Assembly (NCBI GenBank): GCA_015067435.1
Contig: SVMM01000001.1
Location: 124,001-188,000, forward strand
Length of the DNA: 64,000 bases
Source: Oscillospiraceae bacterium
GTDB lineage: Bacteria > Bacillota > Clostridia > Oscillospirales > Oscillospiraceae
Direction: 5' to 3'
Shown here one piece after another: positions 18,465-26,383 of this stretch. Position numbers and translations under genes: made by a program. Below the pieces are notes generated by a model. It saw nothing but the letters and a program-made list of their open reading frames with translations, did not search any database and was not told the DNA's origin. Each line of letters begins with the position of its first letter. Position 1 is the stretch's first letter.

Positions 18465-19346
18465 TTACGGCGATTCCGCCAGCTGCGAGGCGTCGGGCTC
18501 CGCCTGAGCGTCGTCAGTTTTGTCGGATGCCTCCCAGATCGCGGTGACGCGCCAGTACTTCCAGCGCACCTCCCAGTTGGTGTAGACCAGCTCCCACGGA
18601 GCGCTTGCCATCGGCGCGAGCGGGTCGTCCGGCGAGGCGACGGTCGTCACCGAATCGACCAGCTTCTTGTCCTTGTCGTACAGCATCACCTTGACGGGCA
18701 GGGCGGTGACGGTCTCGCCGGAAAAGTTCTGCACCTTGCCGGCGAAGGTGACGTTCGAGCCGTGGCGCACGCTCGAATTGTCGTAGAAGTAGAACGTGCT
18801 GCCGATCTCGCCGCAGCGGGTGCAGACGTTGTCCACAAAGTCGTGACCTAGCGCCTCGCCCTCGGTCTTGCCGCAGACCGTGCAGGTCTTGGGCGTGGTG
18901 CAGTCGGCGGCCTGCCACTTGTGCGCGCCTTCGGCGCAGTAGCCCGCGTCGCCGGGCTGCGCGGAGGGGGACGCCGGATCGCGCTTGATGACGCTGCTGC
19001 CCACCTTGAGCGCGAGCGCGAGAAACACGACCGCCAGCAGTACGGGGACGATCACCTTTATCGGCGAGCGCGGCTCGGCGTTCTTTTTTGCCGCCTTCCG
19101 CTCCGCCGAGGGGAAAACCTCCTCCGCGGACTCCGGCTCCTCCGGCGGCGTGAGGGCGGGCTTGTCCACCTCCGTGCCGCACATGTCGCACACGTCGGAG
19201 CTGAGCAGCAGAAACCGGCCGCAGTGGTGGCATTGCAGCACCTTTTTCGCGGGGGTCAGCGGCATGGCGCAATGCGGGCAGACGTCGGCGTCTTCCGGTA
19301 TTTCCTTTTTACAGTACCAGCACCAGATGGTTATGTGGTCGGCCAT
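18465..19346 (-). CDS. membrane protein with N-terminal zinc ribbons, unknown function
   Basis: A 293-residue protein. The N-terminus has two zinc-ribbon-like CxxC pairs (C9/C12 with C23/C26, then CHHC with CDMC near 39-59), then an acidic linker, one TM helix (about 97-115), and an extracytoplasmic part with another pair of CxxC motifs (CTVC and CTRC) and a beta-rich C-terminal domain that ends in an acidic tail. No enzyme motif was recognised. Such zinc-ribbon membrane proteins are common in Clostridia and mostly uncharacterised. Possible roles in envelope assembly or sensing are unsupported. Confidence 0.75.
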   Translation of the reverse strand: MADHITIWCWYCKKEIPEDADVCPHCAMPLTPAKKVLQCHHCGRFLLLSSDVCDMCGTEVDKPALTPPEEPESAEEVFPSAERKAAKKNAEPRSPIKVIVPVLLAVVFLALALKVGSSVIKRDPASPSAQPGDAGYCAEGAHKWQAADCTTPKTCTVCGKTEGEALGHDFVDNVCTRCGEIGSTFYFYDNSSVRHGSNVTFAGKVQNFSGETVTALPVKVMLYDKDKKLVDSVTTVASPDDPLAPMASAPWELVYTNWEVRWKYWRVTAIWEASDKTDDAQAEPDASQLAESP

Positions 19347-19430
19347 GGCTGCCTCTTTTCGTCGTCAGGGCGCGTCCGCGCCGTCACTCCCGCTGCGTAT
19401 CGGCTCTCCGGACCGGTTTGAGCGTCCGGC

Positions 19431-21266
19431 TTACGCGCCGGGCGTCAGTTCGCCGATCTGATCGTCGATCGGCGTGGGGTTGACGCCGCCGGGGATGTCG
19501 GACGGCGGCGTGGGATCGACGGGCAGCGTCGCCGGCGGATCGGTGGTCGTCGACGGGTCGGTCGGTGTCGTCGGGTCGGTCGGCGTTGTCGGGTCGGTCG
19601 GCGTTGTCGGCGTGGTGGGATCGGTGGGCGTCGTCGGCGCGTTGGGGTCGACCGGCGCATTGGGATCGACCGGCGCGTTCGGGTCGTTGGGGTCGACCAG
19701 CCCGCCGGGGCCGACGAAGATGATACGGTTGCGCTTGTTGTACTTGCTGCGCGCCTCGTAGGTCTCCGAGATCAGGTTGCCGCTGCCGTCGTAGATCTGG
19801 CGGTAGGTGTCCACCACGTAGCCGGTGTACGGCGTCTGGTCGACGACGCGTTCGCCGGGCTGGAGATCCTCCTTTTCGATGATCTCCTCCTCGTACGGCG
19901 TGGTCGAGAGCACCACGGTGCGCATCTTGACGTAGGTGTCGTCTGTCTTGGTGCCGATGATGTTGACGGTCAGCCGGTTGTCCGAGCTGTAGACCGTCTC
20001 AACCTTGACAGGGAAATCCGTGTTGTTGCGGAAGATGAACTCCGGACCGCCGCCGGACACGGTGGCGTCGAGTCCGAGGCCGATGTAGCTGGACGCAAAG
20101 CCGTGCGCCGTGCGCGAGACGATCTCCATGTTCGCCATCAGCGCGGCGGCGTAGGTGGTGGAGCTGCACTGGCAGGCGCCGCCGCCGTCCATCTCCACGG
20201 TCTTGCCGTTCTCGTAACCGGGGGCGGACTGGTAGCCGTTCGACTTGCTGAACGGGCCGGTGAGGTCGTAGTAATTGAACTCCTCGCCGCTGTTGAGGAT
20301 GCAGCCGTTCACGCGCTCGGCGGTCAGGCGGACGTTTGCCCGACGGCCCGAAGCGCCGCTGACGTTGGTGGTATAGGTGCCCAGCAGATCGCGGAAGAGG
20401 ACCTCCTTGAGCACCTCCGCCGTGACGGTCGGCTCCTCCGCCGTGGCGGGCACGCTGACGGTTGCGCCGGGCGCCGCCGCGTCGAGCAGCAGCTGCGCCT
20501 GTGTCACGCTGAAGTGCAGCGCCGGACGCTCGGGCAGGATGGTGCCCGTCTCCTTGTCGTAGCGGGCGTTCGCCATCTCGCCGCCGAGCGCGTCGTTCAG
20601 CGCGTTCAGGTCGCCCTTCTCGGCGTCGATCGCGGTGTAGGGCAGATCGACGGTGCGCGAGCCGTCCTCGTCCGCCTTCGAGCCGATCAGGCGCGCGCGC
20701 AGCGTGTTGCGGTCCACATTCCGCCCATCCCTTGCCTTGGTGAGCATGAGCGCGGTGTCCGTGACCTCGTAGGAGAAGTCGAGCTTATCCAGCTGCGTCG
20801 CGTCGGCGACGGTTTCCGCCGCCTCCGCCTCCCAGCCGCCCTCGGGCTGCGGCGTGACCGCCGTGTGCCTGCCGAACGAGGAGCGGATCAGGTTCCAGCC
20901 GTCGGCAAGCACATTGCCGCTGTGGCTGCTCTCATACGCCTCTTCCGCCAGCTTGTCGGCATCGAAGGTGACGCCCAGCTCCTCATAGCTGAAGTATGCC
21001 AGCTCCTCGCTGTTGTCCAATGTGATGTGCACGCCGTTCTGCGCCAGAATCTTGTGCAGCGACGGCGCAAGCGTCGAGACGGCCTCGTCGCGCGTCATGC
21101 CGCCCACATCCTGCCCGCCGATCACGGTGTGCGGATTGATGGACTCGCCCGCCGCGGAGGCGATGCAGAAACCGGCGTACGCGCCGACCAGTACGACGGC
21201 GGCGACCACCGGGATCAACCAGGGCTTGGCCGTTTTTTCCTTTACGATTTCCCGCTTTCCTGCCAT
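19431..21266 (-). CDS. VanW-family cell-surface protein with peptidoglycan-binding-like domain
   Basis: A 611-residue protein: short cytoplasmic start, one TM helix (about 16-36), a YoaR-type putative peptidoglycan-binding region (about 45-285), then a VanW domain (about 300-430) with the typical GEEFNYYDLTGP and GGGACQCSSTTYAAAL motifs. The last 110 residues are a low-complexity Pro/Thr/Asp tail built from DPNAPV and TDPTTPT units. VanW proteins are linked to glycopeptide resistance clusters and cell-wall surfaces but have no proven catalytic activity. SD GGGAGG precedes the ATG. Confidence 0.85.
   Translation of the reverse strand: MAGKREIVKEKTAKPWLIPVVAAVVLVGAYAGFCIASAAGESINPHTVIGGQDVGGMTRDEAVSTLAPSLHKILAQNGVHITLDNSEELAYFSYEELGVTFDADKLAEEAYESSHSGNVLADGWNLIRSSFGRHTAVTPQPEGGWEAEAAETVADATQLDKLDFSYEVTDTALMLTKARDGRNVDRNTLRARLIGSKADEDGSRTVDLPYTAIDAEKGDLNALNDALGGEMANARYDKETGTILPERPALHFSVTQAQLLLDAAAPGATVSVPATAEEPTVTAEVLKEVLFRDLLGTYTTNVSGASGRRANVRLTAERVNGCILNSGEEFNYYDLTGPFSKSNGYQSAPGYENGKTVEMDGGGACQCSSTTYAAALMANMEIVSRTAHGFASSYIGLGLDATVSGGGPEFIFRNNTDFPVKVETVYSSDNRLTVNIIGTKTDDTYVKMRTVVLSTTPYEEEIIEKEDLQPGERVVDQTPYTGYVVDTYRQIYDGSGNLISETYEARSKYNKRNRIIFVGPGGLVDPNDPNAPVDPNAPVDPNAPTTPTDPTTPTTPTDPTTPTDPTTPTDPSTTTDPPATLPVDPTPPSDIPGGVNPTPIDDQIGELTPGA
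19540..19690 (-). repeat. in-gene tandem repeats encoding a DPNAPV and TDPTTPT tail
   Basis: Short in-frame repeats of about 18 and 18-21 bases within the VanW gene. Unit number probably varies between strains by slippage. Confidence 0.75.
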
Positions 21267-21377
21267 GCCGGGAACCTCCCAAAAATGAGTTGCGGATCAC
21301 GATATCGCCGCGCGTTTTCGCGCCGGCGCAGCGCCGAAGAGACGCTTTGTTTTTTTATATGTAGTCCGTTCCGTGAC

Positions 21378-21406
21378 AGCATAGCACATTTTTTGCGGTT
21401 TGTCAT
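21378..21406 (-). promoter_or_regulatory. sigma-A promoter of the VanW gene
   Basis: ATGACA (21401-21406) and TATGCT (21378-21383) on the minus strand, spacer 17, about 110 bases before the ATG. Confidence 0.65.
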
Positions 21407-21437
21407 TAATAACAAGTGACAAATTAATAGATTTTTC

Positions 21438-22262
21438 TCAAGTTTTTTTTGCCTCAGCCGTACGGCGCGGGATGCGGATCGTCATGCGGATCTCCTCGTC
21501 GGTGTCCTCGCGCTCCACCGCGGCGTCGACGCCCGCGCGCTGCATGACGCCCAGCTGGCGGCGGATGCTGTTGAGGAAAATGCGCACGTCCTTGATGATG
21601 TAGGTCGGCTGGCGCTGCGGCGGCGTGACGGCGCTGCCGCGCAGCAGCGACTCGACGTACGCCTCCGTCTGCGCCACGTTCAGCCCCCGTTCCACGACGA
21701 AGCGCGCCGCGGCGAGGCGCGCCTCGTCGTCCTCCAGCCGCAGCAGCGCGCGGGCGTGGCGCTCGGTCATGTCGTGTTCGCGCAGCAAGGACACACAGTC
21801 CGGCGAGAGGCGCAGCAGACGCAGCTTGTTCGCGACGGCGGACTGCGATTTGCCCAGCTTTTCCGCCGCCTGCTCCTGCGAGAGCCCGTAGGCGGAGATC
21901 AGCTTCGCGATGGCGACCGCCTCTTCGAACCAGTGCAGGTCGCGGCGCTGCAAATTCTCGATCAGCGCCAGCAGCGGCGAGTCTTCCTCGTCCGCCCGCG
22001 CCAGCAGGCACGGCACCTCCCGCAGCCCCGCGAGCCGCGCGGCGCGCAGGCGCCGCTCTCCCGCGATCAGCTCGTAGCCCTGCGCGCCGAGGCGCACGGT
22101 CAGCGGCTGGATGATGCCGTAGCGCAGGATGCTGCGGCTCAGCTCGACGAGCGACGCCTCGTCGAAATACCGCCGCGGCTGCGAGGGGTTGGGATGGATC
22201 TTGTCGATGGGCAGGTAGAACACGCGCCGGGACAAAAAGGTGTTTTTTCGCGTCAGCTCCAT
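21438..22262 (-). CDS. noc: nucleoid occlusion protein Noc (ParB family)
   Basis: Noc is a ParB-like CTPase that binds its own NBS sites and blocks division over the nucleoid. The 274-residue protein starts MELTRKNTFLSRRVFYLPIDKI, lacking the RGLGKGL ParA-contacting start of Spo0J but having a basic N-terminus, as Noc does for membrane binding. It carries the CTP-binding GERRLRAARL motif, ENLQRRDL and a central helix-turn-helix (KSQSAVANKLRLL). In many Bacillota noc lies next to rsmG; here it is 12 kb away. The Noc versus second ParB decision rests on the N-terminus and on parB being present elsewhere. SD AAGGAGGAG is strong. Confidence 0.8.
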   Translation of the reverse strand: MELTRKNTFLSRRVFYLPIDKIHPNPSQPRRYFDEASLVELSRSILRYGIIQPLTVRLGAQGYELIAGERRLRAARLAGLREVPCLLARADEEDSPLLALIENLQRRDLHWFEEAVAIAKLISAYGLSQEQAAEKLGKSQSAVANKLRLLRLSPDCVSLLREHDMTERHARALLRLEDDEARLAAARFVVERGLNVAQTEAYVESLLRGSAVTPPQRQPTYIIKDVRIFLNSIRRQLGVMQRAGVDAAVEREDTDEEIRMTIRIPRRTAEAKKT

Positions 22263-22288
22263 GGAAAACTCCTCCTTGATGTATCATA

Positions 22289-22321
22289 ATGTAGTGCTGT
22301 TGCCTTCACTTACCACTACAT
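22289..22321 (-). promoter_or_regulatory. inverted repeat upstream of noc
   Basis: Perfect 8-base arms ATGTAGTG and CACTACAT separated by 17 bases, 27 bases before the noc start. A possible operator; no strong promoter could be placed with certainty. Confidence 0.4.
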
Positions 22322-22382
22322 ATTGTAGGAGCTTGTCCCTGCAAAAACGCGGGAATCCTGTCGGGGAATGAGAAGAAAATGC

Positions 22383-22414
22383 AAAAACAGCCCCGCCTTA
22401 TGGGCGGGGCTGTT
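22383..22414 (-). terminator. intrinsic terminator of the GH13 gene at 22.4 kb
   Basis: AACAGCCCCGCC and GGCGGGGCTGTT form a 12-base stem with a 5-base loop; on the minus strand it runs into five T. Confidence 0.92.
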
Positions 22415-22429
22415 CGATATTGCGGAATG

Positions 22430-23722
22430 TTATTTGGCAATGCTGAAAATGATCGGCTTGCCGTCGCAGCGCAGCGCGCCGCGCAGCACCGTGACGCGCG
22501 TGCCGTCGACGAGGTTGACGTAGCTGCCGTCGGGCACGTCGTCAAGCTCAACGGAGACGGCGCGCCCCTGGAGGCTGAAGATGCCGACCTTTTTCGCCGC
22601 GGCGTTGACGCGCGTCATCACGGCGACGCCGCTCTTGTCCATGGCGCGGGCGAAAAACGCGTCGTCCGGCGAAAGCGCCTCGCGCTTGATGCGGCTGAGC
22701 GTTTGCAGCAGCGGCGTGAGGTCGCGCCCGGTATCACGGTCGATCGGCTCGCGCTCGAAGAGACTCGGCTGGCGCGTGTCCGCCCACTCCTGCCCCGCGT
22801 AAAGCAGCGTCGCGCCCTTGAGAAAGTAGAGCATGGCGGTGTAGTTCTCCAGCGCGATCGCGTCCGTGACGAGCGAGGCGATGCGCGGCTGGTCGTGGTT
22901 TTCAAGATAGCGGAGCTTGTTATAGTTCGCGGGATATACCGCCTCCTGAAACTCCAGCAGGTCCGCCCACTGCGAAAGCGGCGCCTCGCCGCGCAGCATC
23001 TTGTCGAACACGGTGCGGATGTCGTACTCGTACTCCATGTCGAAGGCGTCGAAAAGTTCGGTGTCGCGCGCGGCGTACATGCCGTTTGAGCGGCAGAACG
23101 CGCCGAACTCGCGGTGGATGCTCTCGGCGAGCCAGAGGCAGCCGGGGCGCACCTTCTCGACGGCGGCGCGCGCCTTTTTCCAGAAGTCCACCGGCACGAG
23201 CGACGCCACATCGCAGCGGAAGCCGTCGACGAGCTTTGCCCACGTGCACAGCGACTCGATCTGATAGTCCCACAGCGCGGGAACCGAGTAGTCGAGGTCG
23301 ATGACGTCCGTCCAGTCGCCGACGCGGTTGCCCGGCGAGCCGTCGGGGCGCTTAAAGAAGAATTCGGGGTGCGTCTCCCACAGCACGGAATCCGGCGAGG
23401 TGTGGTTGTACACCACGTCGATCATCACCTTCATGCCGCGCTTGTGGATCTCCTCGCACAGGCGCCCGAAATCCTCCATCGTGCCGTAGGCGGGATTGAC
23501 CGCGCGGTAGTCGCGGTTGGCGTAGGGACAGCCGAGGCTGCCCTTCTTGCCCTTCTCGCCGATGGGATGGATGGGCATGAACCAGATGATATCGACGCCC
23601 AGCGCGCGGATGCGGTCGAGGTCGGGGATGATCGCGTTGAACGTGCCCTCGCTTGTGTGCGCGCGGACATAGACGGAGTAGACGACCTGATTTTGCAGCG
23701 CGGGATCGGTGGTAAGTGCCAT
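22430..23722 (-). CDS. GH13 alpha-glucan-acting enzyme (alpha-amylase family)
   Basis: A 430-residue cytoplasmic protein. The start at 23722 (MALTTDP) follows AAAGGAGG; the ORF can be extended 12 codons but without a ribosome binding site. It has the GH13 blocks DVVYNHTSP, GFRCDVASLVP (nucleophile Asp), CLWLAESIH (acid/base Glu) and LENHDQPRI (transition-state Asp), and a short C-terminal beta domain. It lacks the N-terminal domain of the other GH13 protein at 1.65 kb and is only distantly related to it. Substrate and linkage are not readable. It has its own strong promoter and terminator. Confidence 0.85.
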   Translation of the reverse strand: MALTTDPALQNQVVYSVYVRAHTSEGTFNAIIPDLDRIRALGVDIIWFMPIHPIGEKGKKGSLGCPYANRDYRAVNPAYGTMEDFGRLCEEIHKRGMKVMIDVVYNHTSPDSVLWETHPEFFFKRPDGSPGNRVGDWTDVIDLDYSVPALWDYQIESLCTWAKLVDGFRCDVASLVPVDFWKKARAAVEKVRPGCLWLAESIHREFGAFCRSNGMYAARDTELFDAFDMEYEYDIRTVFDKMLRGEAPLSQWADLLEFQEAVYPANYNKLRYLENHDQPRIASLVTDAIALENYTAMLYFLKGATLLYAGQEWADTRQPSLFEREPIDRDTGRDLTPLLQTLSRIKREALSPDDAFFARAMDKSGVAVMTRVNAAAKKVGIFSLQGRAVSVELDDVPDGSYVNLVDGTRVTVLRGALRCDGKPIIFSIAK

Positions 23723-23746
23723 GAAAACGCCTCCTTTGTTCCCTGC

Positions 23747-23758
23747 TTGATACATCAA
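23747..23758. promoter_or_regulatory. 12-base palindrome at the GH13 transcription start
   Basis: TTGATACATCAA is a perfect palindrome with a 2-base centre, directly downstream of the -10 element, a usual place for a repressor operator. An 11-base match (TTGATGTATCA) lies upstream of noc at 22276-22286. Confidence 0.45.
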
Positions 23759-23786
23759 ACATAGCAGATTCCCCCGGCGCTGTCAA
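23758..23786 (-). promoter_or_regulatory. sigma-A promoter of the GH13 gene
   Basis: TTGACA (23781-23786) and TATGTT (23758-23763) on the minus strand with a 17-base spacer. Confidence 0.8.
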
Positions 23787-23828
23787 CGCCTGCCGGACGG
23801 CGCGGCGAGAATGCCGCGCAAGGCGCGC

Positions 23829-25058
23829 TCAGGCGCTGCGGCGCAGGCTTTCCCCCTGCGCGGCACGGAGTTCCGGCCGCTCCCCGTGGCGGATCGCCTT
23901 CCACTCCGTCGTGCGGCGCAGGAGCGACGCGACTTGCAGCGGGACGAACGACGCCATGAACAGCGGGAAGAGGAACACGCTCGCCGGATGCGTGCGCTGG
24001 CCGGAGAAGCCGCGCAGGACGAAGGAGAAGAGCATCATGGCGGCGGCCGAGACCGCCAGCGCGGCGGCGGCGGACGGCAGCTGCTGCGCGAACGTGCCCA
24101 TCAGCGCCGCGCCGAGCGCGAACAGGACGACGGGCAGGACGGAGAGCGCCTGCGCGAACGGGGCGCAGAGGAAAAAGCACATGTCGGCGGCGCGCGCGGC
24201 GCTTGCCTCACGCGGGGCGCGCACGAGGCGCGGGAGCATCCGCTCCGCCGCGGACATGATGCCGCTGCACCAGCGCCGCCGCTGTGTGAGCGAGACGCGG
24301 AAGGAGAGCGGCGCCTCGTCCCACGTCACCGCCTCCGGCACCCACCACACGCGCTCCCCCAGTTCGGCGCACATGGCGGAGAATTCCGCGTCCTCGGCGA
24401 TGGTCTCCGTGTTCCAGCCGTCCATGCGCTCCAGCACCTCACGGTGGACGACCATGCCCGTGCCGACCAGCTTCGCCGAGAGGCCGAGGTTGGCTCTCGA
24501 CCGGCTGAAAAACGTGTCGTTGAGCGCGAAGTAGAGCGCGTAGCAGCCGCTGACCCACGCGTCCGCGGGGTTTTTGACACGCAGACGAGCCTTGGCGACC
24601 CGCGCGCCCGCGCACAGCGCGTCGTTCATCCGCGCGAGGAAGTCGGGGTCGACGATGTTGTCCGCGTCGAACAGACAGAACGCGTCGTAGCCGCGCGGCA
24701 GCAACCAGCCGATCGCCTCGTGCAGGGCGTCGCCCTTGCGGCGCACGGGGTTGAAGCAGCGGAAGATTTTCGCTCCGGCGTCCCGTGCCACATCCTCCGT
24801 GGCGTCGAGGCAGTTGTTCGGGATCACGTAGATATCGTAGAGCGCCCTGGGGTAGCTCTGCGCCTTCAGGCTTTGCACGAGCGCGGCGATGACCGTCTCC
24901 TCGTTCCGCGCGGGAATCAGGCAGGCGAAGCGCGTCCGGGGCGCGCGGCGCGGATAGGACGCGGGACGCTTCCAGAACAGCAGCGCCGTCAGACACAGCC
25001 AGAGCGCGAACACCTTGAGCAGCAGCGAGAGCGCGAGGGCAAGATGGCTGAAAAACAT
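23829..25058 (-). CDS. family 2 membrane glycosyltransferase
   Basis: A 409-residue processive-type GT2 protein: N-terminal TM helix (about 5-27), cytoplasmic catalytic domain with LIPARNEE, the metal-binding FDADN, the acceptor-site TIAEDAEF and QRRRWCSG (the QxxRW motif of synthases), and three or four C-terminal TM helices. These features match polysaccharide synthases related to cellulose or hyaluronan synthase, though the product is unknown. The start (MFFSHLA) is 2 bases after an unusual ribosome binding site buried in a 13-base stem (25061-25124). It may be cotranscribed with the stalk protein upstream. Confidence 0.85.
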   Translation of the reverse strand: MFFSHLALALSLLLKVFALWLCLTALLFWKRPASYPRRAPRTRFACLIPARNEETVIAALVQSLKAQSYPRALYDIYVIPNNCLDATEDVARDAGAKIFRCFNPVRRKGDALHEAIGWLLPRGYDAFCLFDADNIVDPDFLARMNDALCAGARVAKARLRVKNPADAWVSGCYALYFALNDTFFSRSRANLGLSAKLVGTGMVVHREVLERMDGWNTETIAEDAEFSAMCAELGERVWWVPEAVTWDEAPLSFRVSLTQRRRWCSGIMSAAERMLPRLVRAPREASAARAADMCFFLCAPFAQALSVLPVVLFALGAALMGTFAQQLPSAAAALAVSAAAMMLFSFVLRGFSGQRTHPASVFLFPLFMASFVPLQVASLLRRTTEWKAIRHGERPELRAAQGESLRRSA

Positions 25059-25060
25059 GG

Positions 25061-25124
25061 GATGACCGCCTTTCGTTGAATGGGATGCCAAAACAATAGC
25101 ACCCGATTCTTAAAGGCGGTCATC
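25061..25124 (-). promoter_or_regulatory. perfect stem that sequesters the GT2 ribosome binding site
   Basis: On the minus strand GATGACCGCCTTT (25124-25112) is exactly complementary to AAAGGCGGTCATC (25073-25061), 38 bases apart. The second arm holds the Shine-Dalgarno sequence and ends 2 bases before the ATG, so a closed stem would block initiation. Confidence 0.7.
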
Positions 25125-25173
25125 GGTTTTCCCTAAGATTTATTTAAGGCTTGAAGCACCGGCTTTGCCCGCT

Positions 25174-26082
25174 TCAGCCCGCCGACAGCGGCTCCAGCGA
25201 CAGCAGCGTCCCGTTCAGAAGGTCGACGACGCAGCGGCAGTCGCCCAGCTCCTTCACCTCGCCCAGCCCCGAAACGTCCGCCATCTCCCGCACGGGCGTC
25301 ACGAAGCTCAGGCGCGTCCCCGCCTCGTCGATCGCGATCTCGCGCGGCGCGAGGTAGTTGCCGCTGCCCCAGACGTAGTTCGGCAGCAGGCTGTTGATCG
25401 AAATGTGGTCGCCGCTCTTCGACAGAAACAGCATGGTGGTGGTGCTGCCGTGGGGCGTGCCGGTGTAGCGCGTGGTGAGCAGCGTGCCGGTCCTGCATTC
25501 GACCGTCTCCCAGCTGCTGCCCGGACCGCCGATGGATTTCCAGAGCTCCACGTCGGCGATCAGAGGCGCGAGCGCGATCTCCACCGGATCGCCCAGCGTC
25601 AGCGAGATCACGCGCTCCTCCGGGTGCCAGACCACCGCGCCGAAGGGCGCGAGGTCGTCGATCCAAACCAGCGTTTCGCCGTTGATGTTGAAGCTGTCCA
25701 GCACGCCGCCCGCGGCGTAGGTGACGATGTCCGTCTCGTAGACGGGCTTTGCCCGCGCGCCGATGCGCTGCGTCAGCGCCTCCGGCTGATAGGAGGGCCA
25801 GACGGACGGGAGATCAGGTTCCCCGTTCTTTGTCGCCAGACTGATGCGCAGCGTGCGCGCCGTCGCGTCCCAGATCACGCGAAAGCCGTAGCCCATCAGA
25901 TCCTCCGCCACGACCGCCGTGCTGCCGCCGATGTTGTAGGAGCGCAGCGTGTGGCCGTTGACGGTGGCGACGATGTCGGTGTAGAGCGCGTAATCGATGA
26001 TCCTGTTCGCGTACGCGGAGGCGGAGACGGTGCAGCCGAGGCACAGGAGCAGCGCGCAGAGGGCGGATGCGAGTTTTTTCAT
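25174..26082 (-). CDS. secreted protein with copper-amine-oxidase-like stalk domains
   Basis: A 302-residue exported protein with a signal peptide (MKKLASALCALLLCLGC..ASA, cleavage near residue 23). It contains two stalk-domain-like repeats: one at about residues 30-80 (VNGHTLRSYNIGG...RTLRISL) and one at about 125-160 (INGETLVWIDDLAPFG...RVISLTL). The rest is beta-rich and unrecognised. Such domains occur in many exported clostridial proteins and do not imply oxidase activity. The start at 26082 follows GGGAGG. Expression appears to be controlled by the structured leader upstream. Confidence 0.75.
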   Translation of the reverse strand: MKKLASALCALLLCLGCTVSASAYANRIIDYALYTDIVATVNGHTLRSYNIGGSTAVVAEDLMGYGFRVIWDATARTLRISLATKNGEPDLPSVWPSYQPEALTQRIGARAKPVYETDIVTYAAGGVLDSFNINGETLVWIDDLAPFGAVVWHPEERVISLTLGDPVEIALAPLIADVELWKSIGGPGSSWETVECRTGTLLTTRYTGTPHGSTTTMLFLSKSGDHISINSLLPNYVWGSGNYLAPREIAIDEAGTRLSFVTPVREMADVSGLGEVKELGDCRCVVDLLNGTLLSLEPLSAG

Positions 26083-26101
26083 GGTCGAATACCTCCCAAA
26101 C

Positions 26102-26130
26102 AAAAAATGGCGCGACCGGAGCCGCGCCAC
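26102..26130 (-). terminator. intrinsic terminator inside the leader of the stalk-protein gene
   Basis: GGCGCG and CGCGCC with a flanking T-A pair form a stem around an 8-base loop, followed on the minus strand by six T, 20 bases before the start codon of the gene. Confidence 0.8.
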
Positions 26131-26262
26131 GAAAAACGCAGCTCTCGATTGCTGCCACGCAAATTCTTTACCCTCACAAGGAGACGCAAAGCCGAGAGAG
26201 CGTTTTTGCCGAATGGCAGCGTCTCTCTCTGTAAGGGTATTATTGAATTTACGTGGCATTTT
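26131..26262 (-). ncRNA. candidate structured leader RNA (riboswitch-like), class unknown
   Basis: On the minus strand P1 is GCCACGTAAATTC/GAATTTGCGTGGC (13 pairs, one G-T), P2 is TACCCTTACA/TGTGAGGGTA, and P3 is GAGAGAG/CTCTCTC capped by GCC/GGC. Single-stranded GGCTTTGCGTCTCC lies between P3 and P2. GCTGCCA in P3 can instead pair with TGGCAGC just after P1. Promoter before, terminator after. No known riboswitch consensus was recognised in this orientation. Together with two promoters this fills the 301-base gap 26083-26383. Confidence 0.65.
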
Positions 26263-26263
26263 T

Positions 26264-26292
26264 ATTCTAGCATGGACCCATGTGATTTGCAA
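26264..26292 (-). promoter_or_regulatory. sigma-A promoter of the structured leader
   Basis: TTGCAA (26287-26292) and TAGAAT (26264-26269) on the minus strand, spacer 17. Transcription would begin just before stem P1. Confidence 0.75.
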
Positions 26293-26309
26293 GCAAAAGT
26301 GGCAAAAGG

Positions 26310-26338
26310 TTGATTTTTCCGCTGGTTTTTGCTATACT
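26310..26338 (+). promoter_or_regulatory. sigma-A promoter of the methyltransferase gene
   Basis: TTGATT (26310-26315) and TATACT (26333-26338), spacer 17, about 45 bases before the start codon. Confidence 0.75.
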
Positions 26339-26383
26339 CGCCGCGAAAGGCAAATTGTTTTGACGGAACGGGAGGCGTTTTCC

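Noticed and set aside
19540..19690. Direct repeats that could be mistaken for a CRISPR array
   Set aside because: They are short, in frame, without unique spacers, and encode the Pro/Thr-rich tail of the VanW protein.
26154..26257. Possible c-di-GMP-I (GEMM) riboswitch on the plus strand, because GACGCAAAGCC and ATGGCAGC are present
   Set aside because: The promoter and terminator both point to minus-strand transcription, the GGCCTAAA segment and the closing 3' arm of GEMM are missing, and the downstream plus-strand gene has its own promoter beyond the structure. A covariance-model scan on both strands would settle it.
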